64,000 nucleotides of DNA from Microbacterium psychrotolerans. Its GTDB lineage: Bacteria; Actinomycetota; Actinomycetes; Actinomycetales; Microbacteriaceae. Below, in pieces: positions 1-7,678 of the stretch; the first letter of the stretch is position 1, and each line of letters starts with the position of its first letter. The stretch is from NCBI RefSeq assembly GCF_031085295.1, contig NZ_JAVFWO010000001.1:62001-126000 (forward strand). The letters run 5' to 3'. The notes under the pieces were generated by a model, which was given only the letters and a program-made list of their open reading frames with translations, ran no database searches and was not told the origin of the DNA. A program made the position numbers and the translations under genes.

Positions 1-405
1 CTTCGGCGCATAGACGTACGAGTTGAGCTTCAGACGTCCGGCGAGCGCCAGCGCCGCCAGCCGCTCCTCGTGCGACCACGGCTCGCCGTAGAAGCCCTCG
101 ATGATCCCGCGGTGGCGCAGCACCGGGCCGTCGTCGATGCGCAGCGCCGGCACCTTGCCGTCGCAGGCGGCGGCGAGTTCATCGAGTGTCGTGCGCCCAT
201 GACGGAAGCCTCGGCGATCGGATGCCTCGATCACGGCGCGGCCGTCGACGACGTCGAGCCGGTAGGCCTCGGGCGGCAGCTCGGGCGCCGCTCGTTCCTC
301 GACCGCCAACGGCGCAGGCGACGGCGGGTCGGCAGGGACGGAGACCACGCTGCGGGGCAACGGAATGACGGGCACGGAACCGGAGATCGTGTCGGCGTCG
401 AGCAC
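1..405 (-). CDS. GH84-type beta-N-acetylglucosaminidase, N-terminal part (cut by window edge)
   Basis: This is the first 135 codons of a gene that runs off the left edge. An N-terminal region of about 90 residues, like the alpha/beta domain that precedes GH84 barrels, is followed by RGIIEGFYGEPWSHEERL and then LKLNSYVYAPK. That is the opening of the GH84 (beta-N-acetylglucosaminidase/hyaluronidase) TIM barrel. The catalytic Asp pair lies beyond the window. I chose GTG at 405; it is an unusual start because the LacI-type operator lies directly upstream and a -10-like GATAAC ends about 9 bases before it, which fits a leaderless mRNA. No signal peptide is visible, so the enzyme is probably cytoplasmic and acts on imported GlcNAc-containing glycans. 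It is divergent from the clan GH-D hydrolase gene. The family call is good; the exact start is uncertain. Confidence 0.8.
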   Translation of the reverse strand, partial: MLDADTISGSVPVIPLPRSVVSVPADPPSPAPLAVEERAAPELPPEAYRLDVVDGRAVIEASDRRGFRHGRTTLDELAAACDGKVPALRIDDGPVLRHRGIIEGFYGEPWSHEERLAALALAGRLKLNSYVYAPK

Positions 406-422
406 CTGGGAACGTTATCACA
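405..422. promoter_or_regulatory. LacI-type operator, site 1 (divergent promoter)
   Basis: The 18-mer CCTGGGAACGTTATCACA aligns base for base with the copies at 6057 and 15191 (consensus TGTGGGAACGTTATCACA). It has the central AACGTT and the outer TG/CA arms typical of LacI-family operators. It fills the 30-bp gap between the GH84 gene and the GH-D gene, so it could control both. The cognate factor is inferred to be the LacI-family protein encoded at 4101. Confidence 0.6.
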
Positions 423-435
423 TAGACTGTCAGGC

Positions 436-2220
436 ATGAGCTCCACTCCCTCGCTGACGAGTGACTCCGGTCGACGGACGATCCACGGAGCCGGCTATTC
501 GCTGTCGTGGCGAACCGGCCCGGGCGGTCTCGTGAAGTCGCCCTACCTCGAACTGAGCGACGCCGACGGCGCCCGCTGGATGCGCATCTGCGCCCTGTCG
601 AGCGCGCACACACGCGCCGCCCGCGACGAGAGCATGAGCATCGGCGAGCCCGAGGTCCGCACCGAGGCCGATGCCCTCGTCGTGATCATCCGCACGGAGT
701 CCAGCGCGTGGGACGAGCGCCTGCTCGAGCTGCGCTGCACGGCCGACGCCCTCGAGATCACGCTCGAGGCGCGCGGCACCGGCGAGCTGACCGACGTCAC
801 GATCCTCGGGGGCGACGGCATCCTGCCCACCGGCGCCAGCGGCACCTTCCGCTCGGGCTTCGATGCCCAGTCGCTCTACGTGCCGAGCCCCACCGAGCCC
901 ATCGCGTTCGTGCGCCCGGTATGGTCGGCCGCCTCGCTCGGCGTGGTCGGCGACGCCGACCCCGGGCGTCTCAACGGCGTCTTCTCACCGCCGCCGCTGG
1001 CCCTCGCCTTCGGCCGGGACCCCGCCACCGACGCGTTCACCCCCGGCCCCGGCCCGTGGCTGGCGACCTGGCTGCGTGCACCGGTCGACATGCTCCGCTT
1101 CACCACGATGCGCTTCGACCCCGTCGACGGCGGCGGACTGCTGCGTCTCGTCCACGAGGGTCACACGCCGGTCGCCGGCGTCTGGCGATCGCCCACGGTG
1201 GTCGTGCGGTCCGCCGACTCGCCGGCGCACGCGCTCGAGCTGTACCGCGACGACCTCGTCCGCACCGGCTGCGCACCCGCGGTCGCGCCGTCGATCCAGC
1301 CCTGGTGGCTCGAGCCGATCTTCTGCGGTTGGGGCGCCCAGGTCGCCCGCGCAGGCAAGGACGGCTGGGCCCCGGATCTCTGCCGACAGGAGACCTACGA
1401 CGAGTTCCTCGCCACGCTCGCCGCGGCATCCCTCGACCCCGGCACGGTCGTCATCGACGACCGTTGGCAGGCGCAGTACGGCACGGCCGAGCCCGACGCC
1501 GACGCGTGGCCGGATCTTCGCGGCTGGATCGCCCGCCAGCACGCCCAGGGACGCCGCGTGCTGCTGTGGTGGAAGGCGTGGGACCCTGCCGGGCTGCCGG
1601 CCGAGGAATGCGTGACGGATGCCGCGGGCCGGCCGATCGCCGTCGACCCGGGCAGCCCCGCCTACCTCGCGCACCTCGACGCGATCATCGAGCGACTCCT
1701 GTCGCCCGAGGGCCTGAACGCCGACGGGTTCAAGGTGGACTTCACCCAGCGGGCGCCCAGCGGCACGATGCTGCGCTCGGCGCCCGACAGCGACGGGGTG
1801 TGGGGAGTGGCGGCGCTGCACCGCCTCGTCGCCCGCATCCGCGCCACGGCCAAGGCCATCAAGCACGATGCGCTGATCATCACGCACACGGTGCACCCGT
1901 CGTTCGGCGACGTGACCGACATGGTGCGCACCAACGATGTGCTCGAGCACGATGTCAGCGGGCGCCCGGTGTCGGTGGCGGCCCAGCTGCGTGCCCGGTT
2001 CGAGATCGTCTCGGGCGTGCTTCCGGGGTACCCGGTAGACACCGACCAGTGGCCCATGCCCAACCGCGCCGAATGGCTCGACTACGCCCAGGCGCAGGCG
2101 GGGCTGGGCGTGCCCGCGCTGTACTACCTCGAGCAGGTGCGGGAGGATGAGCCGATCGACCTCGAGCACCTCTCGCTCATCGGTCGCACGTGGGACGAGT
2201 ACCGGAAGAGACTGGAATGA
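436..2220 (+). CDS. Clan GH-D glycoside hydrolase (alpha-galactosidase-like, GH36/GH31 type)
   Basis: The product is 594 residues. The N-terminal half is a beta-rich domain with no clear signature. The C-terminal half is a TIM barrel beginning near PWWLEPIFCGWG, with VVIDDRW, RVLLWWKAWDP and DGFKVDF. Asp435 in FKVDF sits where clan GH-D enzymes (GH36, GH31) carry the nucleophile after a K-x-D motif; an Asp near residue 506 (EHDVSG) is a possible acid/base. There is no signal peptide, so the enzyme is predicted to be intracellular. The start is ATG 436: codons further upstream would run through the operator, and a TAGACT -10 element 7 bases before the ATG suggests a leaderless transcript. The gene overlaps the next by 4 bp. 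Substrate is inferred only from neighbours (GlcNAc- and mannose-releasing enzymes). Confidence 0.7.
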   Translation: MSSTPSLTSDSGRRTIHGAGYSLSWRTGPGGLVKSPYLELSDADGARWMRICALSSAHTRAARDESMSIGEPEVRTEADALVVIIRTESSAWDERLLELRCTADALEITLEARGTGELTDVTILGGDGILPTGASGTFRSGFDAQSLYVPSPTEPIAFVRPVWSAASLGVVGDADPGRLNGVFSPPPLALAFGRDPATDAFTPGPGPWLATWLRAPVDMLRFTTMRFDPVDGGGLLRLVHEGHTPVAGVWRSPTVVVRSADSPAHALELYRDDLVRTGCAPAVAPSIQPWWLEPIFCGWGAQVARAGKDGWAPDLCRQETYDEFLATLAAASLDPGTVVIDDRWQAQYGTAEPDADAWPDLRGWIARQHAQGRRVLLWWKAWDPAGLPAEECVTDAAGRPIAVDPGSPAYLAHLDAIIERLLSPEGLNADGFKVDFTQRAPSGTMLRSAPDSDGVWGVAALHRLVARIRATAKAIKHDALIITHTVHPSFGDVTDMVRTNDVLEHDVSGRPVSVAAQLRARFEIVSGVLPGYPVDTDQWPMPNRAEWLDYAQAQAGLGVPALYYLEQVREDEPIDLEHLSLIGRTWDEYRKRLE

Positions 2221-4061
2221 GCGTGACGGCGGTCGCGCGCGGCGTCTGGCGCATCGCCGACACGTGCCACGTTTACCTGGTCGTCGACCCCGACTCGCCG
2301 CCCGGCGAGCGCGACGCCGTCGCCATCGACTTCGGATCGGGCCTGGCGCTCTCGCACCTCGCCGAGCTCGGCATCCGTCGCATCACCGACATCTTCATGA
2401 CGCACCACCATCGCGACCAGGGGCAGGGGCTCCCTCTCGCGGTCGCGCACGGTGCGCGCATCCACGTGCCGCCGGTCGAGCGCGAGCTGTTCGACCGCGT
2501 CGAGGAGATGTGGGAGGGGCGCCAGCTCGACAACGACTACAACCTGCGGCAGGACCGGTTCTCGCTCCTCGAGTCGGTGCCCGTGCACGCGAGCGTGCCG
2601 GAGTACCGCACGGTCGTGGCTGCCGGCGTCGCACTGTTCGTGCTGCCGACGCCCGGCCACACCATCGGCTCGGTGAGCTACCTGCTCGACCGGGACGGGG
2701 AGCGCCTGGCCTTCACGGGCGACCTCGTCTACGCGCCGGGCAAGGTGTGGTCGCTCGCGGCGACGCAGTGGTCGTACACGCAGACCGAGGGTCCGGCGAT
2801 GACCGTGCTGAGCGCTCTGCTGCTGCACCGCTACCACCTGTCGGCGATAGCCCCCTCGCACGGCGACGTCATGCGCGACCCCGACCACGCGCTCGAGCTG
2901 CTCGCGCAGACGATGCAGGAGTACGTCGACTCGCGGCGCTCGTATCCGTGGGATCTGCGCGCCCGCCTCGAGGACCCGTTCATCGCGCTCACCCCGCACC
3001 TGCTGCTGAACCGCACTGCGATGTCGTGCTCGTACGTGGTGCTGTCGGAGACGGGCGAGGCGCTCATCATCGACTACGGCTACGACATGACGACCGGCCT
3101 GGTCCTCGGCCAGGAGCGTGCCGCCCGGCGGCCCTGGCTCGCCTCGCTGCCCGCGCTGCGCGAGCTGTACGCCGTGACACGCATCAGCGTCGCGCTTCCG
3201 ACGCACTACCACGACGACCACATCGCCGGCATGCCCCTGCTGCGCGACGTCGAGGGGACCGAGCTCTGGATCCCCGAGAACGTGGCGCCCACGATGGCCG
3301 ATCCCTGGCTCGAAGACCTCCCCTGCCAGTGGTACGACCCCATCGTCGCCGACCGCGTGCTGCCGCTCGGCGAGGCGTTCACGTGGAACGAGTACACGAT
3401 CACGGCCCACGACCAGCCGGGGCACACCCTCTACGCCGTCGCGTACGAGATGCAGATCGACGGCGTGAGGGTGGCCTTCACCGGTGACCAGCAGGAGGGT
3501 CTCGGCGGCCGCGACGGCCGGCGCGACATCATGAACTACCAGTACCGGAACCTGTTCCGCCTCGGCGACTATGTGCGCAGCGCCGAGCTGTACCGCCGGA
3601 TCGGACCGGGGCTCATGGCGAGCGGTCACTGGGATCCGCGGTGGGTCGACGAGGAGTACCTGACCTACCTCTCCGAATCGGGGCGCTTCGTCGACGACCT
3701 CCATGAGCGGCTCCTTCCCGAGGACGCGCTGGCGATCGGCCCCTCGGGACAGACGGCCCGCATTCTCCCGTACCGTCGGAACGCCGTCGCCGGCCAGTCG
3801 GCCGCGTACTCCGTGCGCGTGCGCAATCCGCTGCCGCAGGCCGCGCGCGCCAGGATCACCCCCGTCCTCCCGCTAGGCTGGCGCTCGTCCGGAGAAGAGT
3901 TCGAGATCGACCTCGAACCCGGCGAGGAGTCCTCTGTGCAGCTGACCGTGACCCCCGCGTCCCCCGGGCGCCGGCAGCGGATCGCGATCGACGTCGCGAT
4001 CGGCGACCTGCTGCTCGGGCAGCACGCCGAAGCGCTCCTCGACGTAGCGAAGGCCCCGTGA
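2217..4061 (+). CDS. Tandem metallo-beta-lactamase-fold protein with C-terminal beta-sandwich
   Basis: This 614-residue protein has two complete metallo-beta-lactamase folds in a row. Domain 1 (about 1-250) has H63-H-H65-R-D67-Q68, PGHT (H148), GD169 and SHGD (H215), so the last His of the HxHxDH motif is Gln. Domain 2 (about 265-500) has a full H330-Y-H332-D-D334-H335, PGHT (H403), GD424 and SGH471. Residues 520-610 look like a NEW3/Ig-type beta-sandwich. Domain 2 probably binds two metals, while domain 1 may bind one or be structural. It starts at ATG 2217 inside the stop of the GH-D gene (ATGA), so the two are translationally coupled and probably act on one substrate. A hydrolase for a sugar ester, lactone or phosphodiester is possible, but nothing in the sequence decides this. 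Confidence 0.75.
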   Translation: MSVTAVARGVWRIADTCHVYLVVDPDSPPGERDAVAIDFGSGLALSHLAELGIRRITDIFMTHHHRDQGQGLPLAVAHGARIHVPPVERELFDRVEEMWEGRQLDNDYNLRQDRFSLLESVPVHASVPEYRTVVAAGVALFVLPTPGHTIGSVSYLLDRDGERLAFTGDLVYAPGKVWSLAATQWSYTQTEGPAMTVLSALLLHRYHLSAIAPSHGDVMRDPDHALELLAQTMQEYVDSRRSYPWDLRARLEDPFIALTPHLLLNRTAMSCSYVVLSETGEALIIDYGYDMTTGLVLGQERAARRPWLASLPALRELYAVTRISVALPTHYHDDHIAGMPLLRDVEGTELWIPENVAPTMADPWLEDLPCQWYDPIVADRVLPLGEAFTWNEYTITAHDQPGHTLYAVAYEMQIDGVRVAFTGDQQEGLGGRDGRRDIMNYQYRNLFRLGDYVRSAELYRRIGPGLMASGHWDPRWVDEEYLTYLSESGRFVDDLHERLLPEDALAIGPSGQTARILPYRRNAVAGQSAAYSVRVRNPLPQAARARITPVLPLGWRSSGEEFEIDLEPGEESSVQLTVTPASPGRRQRIAIDVAIGDLLLGQHAEALLDVAKAP

Positions 4062-4100
4062 CGACCGTGAAGGCCCCGTGGTGACCATGAAGAGCGACGA

Positions 4101-5126
4101 GTGACCGAGCGCCGCCCCCCGTTCGCGCGCCCGACCATCCGGGAGGTCGCCGACGCCGCCGGCGTCTCACGATCGACGGCCTCGCGAGCGCTGTCGGGGA
4201 ACGGCTACGCCGCACCCGAGGTCCGTGAGCGCGTGCGCGCTGTCGCGAAAGAGCTCGGCTACGTCGTCGACGTCACGGCGCGAGACCTCAAGCAGCGCAC
4301 CAGCAGGTCGGTCGGCGTCCTCGTGTCGGACCTGCGCAACGTCTTCTACGCCGAACTGGCCTCGGGCATCGGCGAGGAAGCCCGCGCTCACGGCCGCACG
4401 CTCGTGATGGTCGACCTCCGAGGCGACAGTGCGGACGAACTCCAGGCGGCCGAAGCTCTCGTGGCGTCCCGCGTGTCGGGCGTCATCGCAACGCCGGTCT
4501 CGCGCGAGCTGAGCGGCTTCCTCAGCCGCATCGGCGTGCCGCTGATCGAGGTCGACCGCCGCTTCGACGCCGAAGAGACCGACGCGGTCGTCGTCGACAA
4601 CCGCGCCGCCGCGCGCGACACGACCACGCGGCTGCTCGCCGCCGGTCACGAGCGGATCGCGCTGCTGATCGACGAGACCGAGTGGACCACCGGCGAGGAG
4701 CGCCAGCGCGGGTACCTCGACGCGCTCGCCGCGCGCAAGGTGCGGGTGGACGAGTCGCTGATCGTGCAGGCCGGATGGGATGCCGACGAGGCCCGCGCCG
4801 CCGCCGAACGCATCCTCTCGCGTCCCGATCGCCCGACCGCCGTGTTCGCGGCCAACAACGTGCTCACCGAGGGCACCTGGCGCGCTGCGGCGGCGCTGGG
4901 GCTCGGCATCCCGTCGGATGTGAGCCTGGCCGGCTTCGACGACGCGCCCTGGATGAGCATGGTCGAGCCGGGCGTCTCGACCAGATTCCAGGATGCCGGA
5001 GCCCTCGGCGCGACGGCACTTCGCGCATTGCTCGAGCGTCTCGAGTCGCCGGATGCGCCGGTGCGGACCATCGTGATGCCGACGCGCTTCGTCGACCGTG
5101 GATCGATCGCCCCGCCCCGGAAGTGA
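4101..5126 (+). CDS. LacI-family transcriptional regulator
   Basis: The 341-residue protein opens with a classical LacI helix-turn-helix (TIREVADAAGVSRSTASRAL) and hinge, then a type I periplasmic-binding-protein-like sensor domain with SVGVLVSDLRNVFYAEL, AVFAANNVLTEG and DVSLAGFDDAPW. The start is GTG 4101, 39 bp after the MBL gene, with no strong ribosome binding site; two imperfect 20-bp repeats (4049-4080) precede it. It probably senses a sugar released by the enzymes around it and represses their promoters through the 18-bp operators at 405, 6057 and 15191. It is transcribed with the GH-D and MBL genes, so autoregulation through site 1 is likely. The inducer is unknown. Confidence 0.9.
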   Translation: MTERRPPFARPTIREVADAAGVSRSTASRALSGNGYAAPEVRERVRAVAKELGYVVDVTARDLKQRTSRSVGVLVSDLRNVFYAELASGIGEEARAHGRTLVMVDLRGDSADELQAAEALVASRVSGVIATPVSRELSGFLSRIGVPLIEVDRRFDAEETDAVVVDNRAAARDTTTRLLAAGHERIALLIDETEWTTGEERQRGYLDALAARKVRVDESLIVQAGWDADEARAAAERILSRPDRPTAVFAANNVLTEGTWRAAAALGLGIPSDVSLAGFDDAPWMSMVEPGVSTRFQDAGALGATALRALLERLESPDAPVRTIVMPTRFVDRGSIAPPRK

Positions 5127-5136
5127 CGCGCCTGCG

Positions 5137-6015
5137 ATGACGGACGCGATCGGCGCCGCGCGCATCGACGAGAATCTCGCTCGTGCCCTGATCGCCGAGC
5201 AATTCCCGCAGTGGCGGAACCGCCCCGTGCGGCAGGTGCGCAACGGCGGCAACGACCACCGCATCTTCCGCCTCGGCGGCAACCTGAGCGTCCGGCTGCC
5301 GAGCGCGCCCGGCTACGTGCCCCAGGTGCGCAAGGAGCAGATGTGGCTGGCGCGCCTGGCGCCGGCGCTCCCGTTGCCGATCCCTGTGGTGCAGGGCATC
5401 GGCGAGCCGAGCGACCTGTTTCCCGCGCCGTGGTCGGTGTACGGCTGGATGGCCGGGGAGCCGGCATCCGTCACGCCCGTCGAGGACTGGGGCCGCTTCG
5501 CAGCCGACCTCGCGGGATTCCTGATGCGGCTCGGCGAGGTGGATGCCGCGGGCGCGCCCACCCCCGGCCTGCACAGCGCGTTCCGCGGCGGACCGCTGGA
5601 GCACTGGGACGACGAGATGGGCGACATCCTGCTCCGCGTGCACGGTCGCGAGCGCGACCTCGCGGCAGGGATCTGGCGGGATGCGCTCGCCGCGCCCTTC
5701 TCGCGGCCTCCGCAGTGGTTCCACGGCGACGTGTCCCTCAACAACCTGCTCGTGCGGGACGGCGGCCTGGCCGCCGTCATCGACTTCGGCTGCTCCGGAG
5801 CGGGCGACCCCGCATGCGACACCGTCTTCCGCTGGACGTCGCTCCACGCGGCTGCGCGGCAGCAGTTCCGCAAGGACTACGCCGTCGACGAGGCCACGTG
5901 GGCGCGCGGTCGCGGATGGGCGCTGTGGAAAGCGCTCATCATGATCACCAACAAGCCTCCCGGCCAGGCGGAGTTCGCCCGCCACGTGCTCGACCAGCTC
6001 TTCGACGAGGCCTGA
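5137..6015 (+). CDS. Aminoglycoside-phosphotransferase-fold kinase (likely sugar or small-molecule kinase)
   Basis: The protein is 292 residues with the APH/choline-kinase fold. An N-lobe with SVRLPS is followed by the catalytic loop HGDVSLNNLL (H-x-D-x4-N) and the metal-binding VIDFG, then W-rich C-terminal helices. The ATG at 5137 is preferred over the upstream GTG 5098, which overlaps the LacI gene. This family includes antibiotic kinases, but also N-acetylhexosamine, hydroxylysine and methylthioribose kinases. Its position directly after a sugar repressor and before a ROK kinase argues for a metabolic role, for example phosphorylating a released amino sugar. Resistance is possible but less likely. 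Distance to the LacI gene is 10 bp, so they are probably cotranscribed. Confidence 0.75.
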   Translation: MTDAIGAARIDENLARALIAEQFPQWRNRPVRQVRNGGNDHRIFRLGGNLSVRLPSAPGYVPQVRKEQMWLARLAPALPLPIPVVQGIGEPSDLFPAPWSVYGWMAGEPASVTPVEDWGRFAADLAGFLMRLGEVDAAGAPTPGLHSAFRGGPLEHWDDEMGDILLRVHGRERDLAAGIWRDALAAPFSRPPQWFHGDVSLNNLLVRDGGLAAVIDFGCSGAGDPACDTVFRWTSLHAAARQQFRKDYAVDEATWARGRGWALWKALIMITNKPPGQAEFARHVLDQLFDEA

Positions 6016-6029
6016 ATCCGCGCCGCCGT

Positions 6030-6057
6030 TTGTCACGAACGATGACTTTGCTACAAT
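6030..6057 (+). promoter_or_regulatory. Sigma-70-type promoter of the ROK-SIS-GH38 operon
   Basis: A -35 element TTGTCA (6030-6035) and a -10 element TACAAT (6052-6057) are separated by 16 bp, close to consensus. The predicted start point, near 6064, falls inside the operator at 6057-6074, so repressor binding would block initiation. Confidence 0.6.
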
Positions 6058-6074
6058 GTGGGAACGATGTCACA
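6057..6074. promoter_or_regulatory. LacI-type operator, site 2
   Basis: TGTGGGAACGATGTCACA has perfect outer arms (ATGTG/CACAT when one base is added each side) and matches sites 1 and 3. It touches the -10 box and covers the predicted start of the transcript that encodes the ROK kinase, SIS isomerase and GH38 mannosidase. Confidence 0.65.
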
Positions 6075-6129
6075 TCGGGGCGGCGGTCGCAGTGGAGCGA
6101 CAGCGCGGCCCCGCAGCTCGGAGGAACGA

Positions 6130-7107
6130 ATGGCAACGCAGCATCCCGTGCTGGCGCTAGACATCGGCGGCACCAAGCTCGCCGTGGCGATGGTGACGCC
6201 CGACGGCCGGACGCACGGCTTCCTGGTCGAGCCGACCGAGAAGCACCGCGGCCCGGATGCCGTCATCGCCCATCTCTTCGACCTCGGGCATCGCAGCATC
6301 GCCGCGGCGAACCTCGGCGCGCCCGCCGCGGTCGGGATCAGCTGCGGCGGCCCCCTCGACGCGCGCGCCGGAGTGCTGACCGGTCCGCTCCACCTGCCCG
6401 GCTGGATCGACGTGCCGATCGTGGCGATGTCGTCGGCGGCCTTCGGCGTTCCGGCGGTTCTCGAGAACGACGCCACGGCCGCCGTGCTCGGCGAGCACCG
6501 CTTCGGTGCGGCGCGCGGCGCCGACATCGCGCTGTACCTGACGCTGTCGACCGGCGTCGGCGGCGGCTCGATCATCGACGGCCGGCTGCACCGCGGCGCC
6601 GCCGGCAACGGCGGCGAGTTCGGGCACCTGATGGTGCGCCCCGGCGGCCGTACCTGCGAATGCGGGCGTCACGGATGCCTCGAGGCCTACGCCTCGGGAA
6701 CCAACATCGCGGTCCGCGCGAACGAGCTGCTCGCCGACGGCGGCCGGGAGTCGTCGTTGCGGAGCCTGCCGCTCGTGCGCGCCGAGCACGTCTCGGCGGC
6801 GGCCGCGGCGGGCGACCCGCTCGCCCGCGAGCTGTGGGACGACACGACGGCGCTGCTCGGCCAGGCGGTCACCGATCTCGTGAACGTCTTCGAGCCGAAC
6901 GTCGTGGTGCTCGGCGGCGGCGTGACCCGCTCCGGAGCACTCCTGCTCGATCCCGTGCGCGACATCGTGCAGCGCACCGCCATGCCGCCCGCCGCCGCGC
7001 GTGCCGTCGTCACCCTGGCCGGTCTGGGTGACGAAGTGTGCGTCGTCGGCGCGGGCGCCCTCGCCCTCGACCTCGCCCTCGACCTGAAGGGGTCCGCCCG
7101 TGTCTGA
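6130..7107 (+). CDS. ROK-family sugar kinase
   Basis: This 325-residue protein has the ROK signatures: LALDIGGTKLAVAMV (phosphate loop), ENDATAAVLGEHRFGA, LSTGVGGGSII, GEFGHL and the zinc cluster CECGRHGCLEAY. Such enzymes phosphorylate glucose, fructose, N-acetylmannosamine or N-acetylglucosamine with ATP in the cytoplasm. There is no N-terminal winged helix, so it is an enzyme rather than a repressor. The ATG at 6130 has a good GGAGG (6119-6124); the in-frame ATG at 6058 would lie within the operator and is rejected. The gene overlaps the SIS gene by 8 bp. In this context GlcNAc, ManNAc or mannose are the likeliest substrates. Confidence 0.85.
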   Translation: MATQHPVLALDIGGTKLAVAMVTPDGRTHGFLVEPTEKHRGPDAVIAHLFDLGHRSIAAANLGAPAAVGISCGGPLDARAGVLTGPLHLPGWIDVPIVAMSSAAFGVPAVLENDATAAVLGEHRFGAARGADIALYLTLSTGVGGGSIIDGRLHRGAAGNGGEFGHLMVRPGGRTCECGRHGCLEAYASGTNIAVRANELLADGGRESSLRSLPLVRAEHVSAAAAAGDPLARELWDDTTALLGQAVTDLVNVFEPNVVVLGGGVTRSGALLLDPVRDIVQRTAMPPAAARAVVTLAGLGDEVCVVGAGALALDLALDLKGSARV

Positions 7108-7678
7108 CTGGCTCGACGCACAGCTCGACGCCCACATCCGCACCGCGCGCGACGCGGAGCCGCTCCTCGAGCAGGTGCGCGCCGTCGGCGGCGTGCTCAT
7201 CGACGCCTTTGCGCGGGGCGGCACGCTCTACACGTTCGGCAACGGCGGCAGCGCGGCCGATGCGCAGCACTTCACCGGGGAGCTGATCGGCCACTACAAG
7301 CGCGACCGCCGGCCGCTTCCCGCCGTCACGCTCACGACGGACGCGACAGTATCGACCTGCATCGCGAACGACTACGCCTTCGAGGACGTCTTCTCACGCC
7401 AGGTCGAGGCGCTCGCGAGGCCGGGCGACGTGATCGTCGCGTTCACGACGAGCGGGCGCTCGGCGAACGTGGTGAACGGTCTCACCGCAGCCCGGGCGAA
7501 CGGCGCGACGACCCTGCTGTTCGCCGGCGGCGACGGCGGGCCATCGCTGGCGCTGGCCGACCACGCGTTCCTCGTGCCGTCGCGCGAGACGCCGCGCATC
7601 CAGGAGCTCCAGACCTTCCTGTTGCACGCGCTGTCCGAGATCCTGGACGCATGGGCCGCGGGGGAGGAGCCGGCATGA
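7100..7678 (+). CDS. SIS-domain sugar-phosphate isomerase (GmhA-like)
   Basis: The 192-residue protein is a single SIS domain of the GmhA/DiaA type. It has TFGNGGSAADAQHF near residue 50, a DYAFEDVFSRQ segment and VAFTTSGRSANVV, the Ser/Thr-rich loop that binds sugar phosphate. Family members isomerise sedoheptulose 7-phosphate or interconvert phosphosugars, and some only bind them. GTG 7100 starts inside the ROK gene, so a kinase-isomerase pair is probable: the ROK enzyme would make the hexose phosphate and this protein would process it. The lipopolysaccharide heptose route is unlikely in an actinobacterium without other heptose genes here. Confidence 0.75.
   Translation: MSDWLDAQLDAHIRTARDAEPLLEQVRAVGGVLIDAFARGGTLYTFGNGGSAADAQHFTGELIGHYKRDRRPLPAVTLTTDATVSTCIANDYAFEDVFSRQVEALARPGDVIVAFTTSGRSANVVNGLTAARANGATTLLFAGGDGGPSLALADHAFLVPSRETPRIQELQTFLLHALSEILDAWAAGEEPA

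Noticed and set aside
4049..4080. Two copies of GAAGGCCCCGTG 20 bp apart before the LacI gene
   Set aside because: The first copy codes for the last residues of the MBL protein. Most likely a small local duplication; no sign that it is an operator.
5137..6015. Aminoglycoside resistance gene
   Set aside because: The HGD-x4-N motif defines the fold only. Context is sugar catabolism and no other resistance or mobility gene is near.
6032..6046. GTCA-N7-TGAC inverted repeat in the ROK promoter
   Set aside because: Arms are only 4 bp and its centre does not align with the LacI motif next to it; probably chance.
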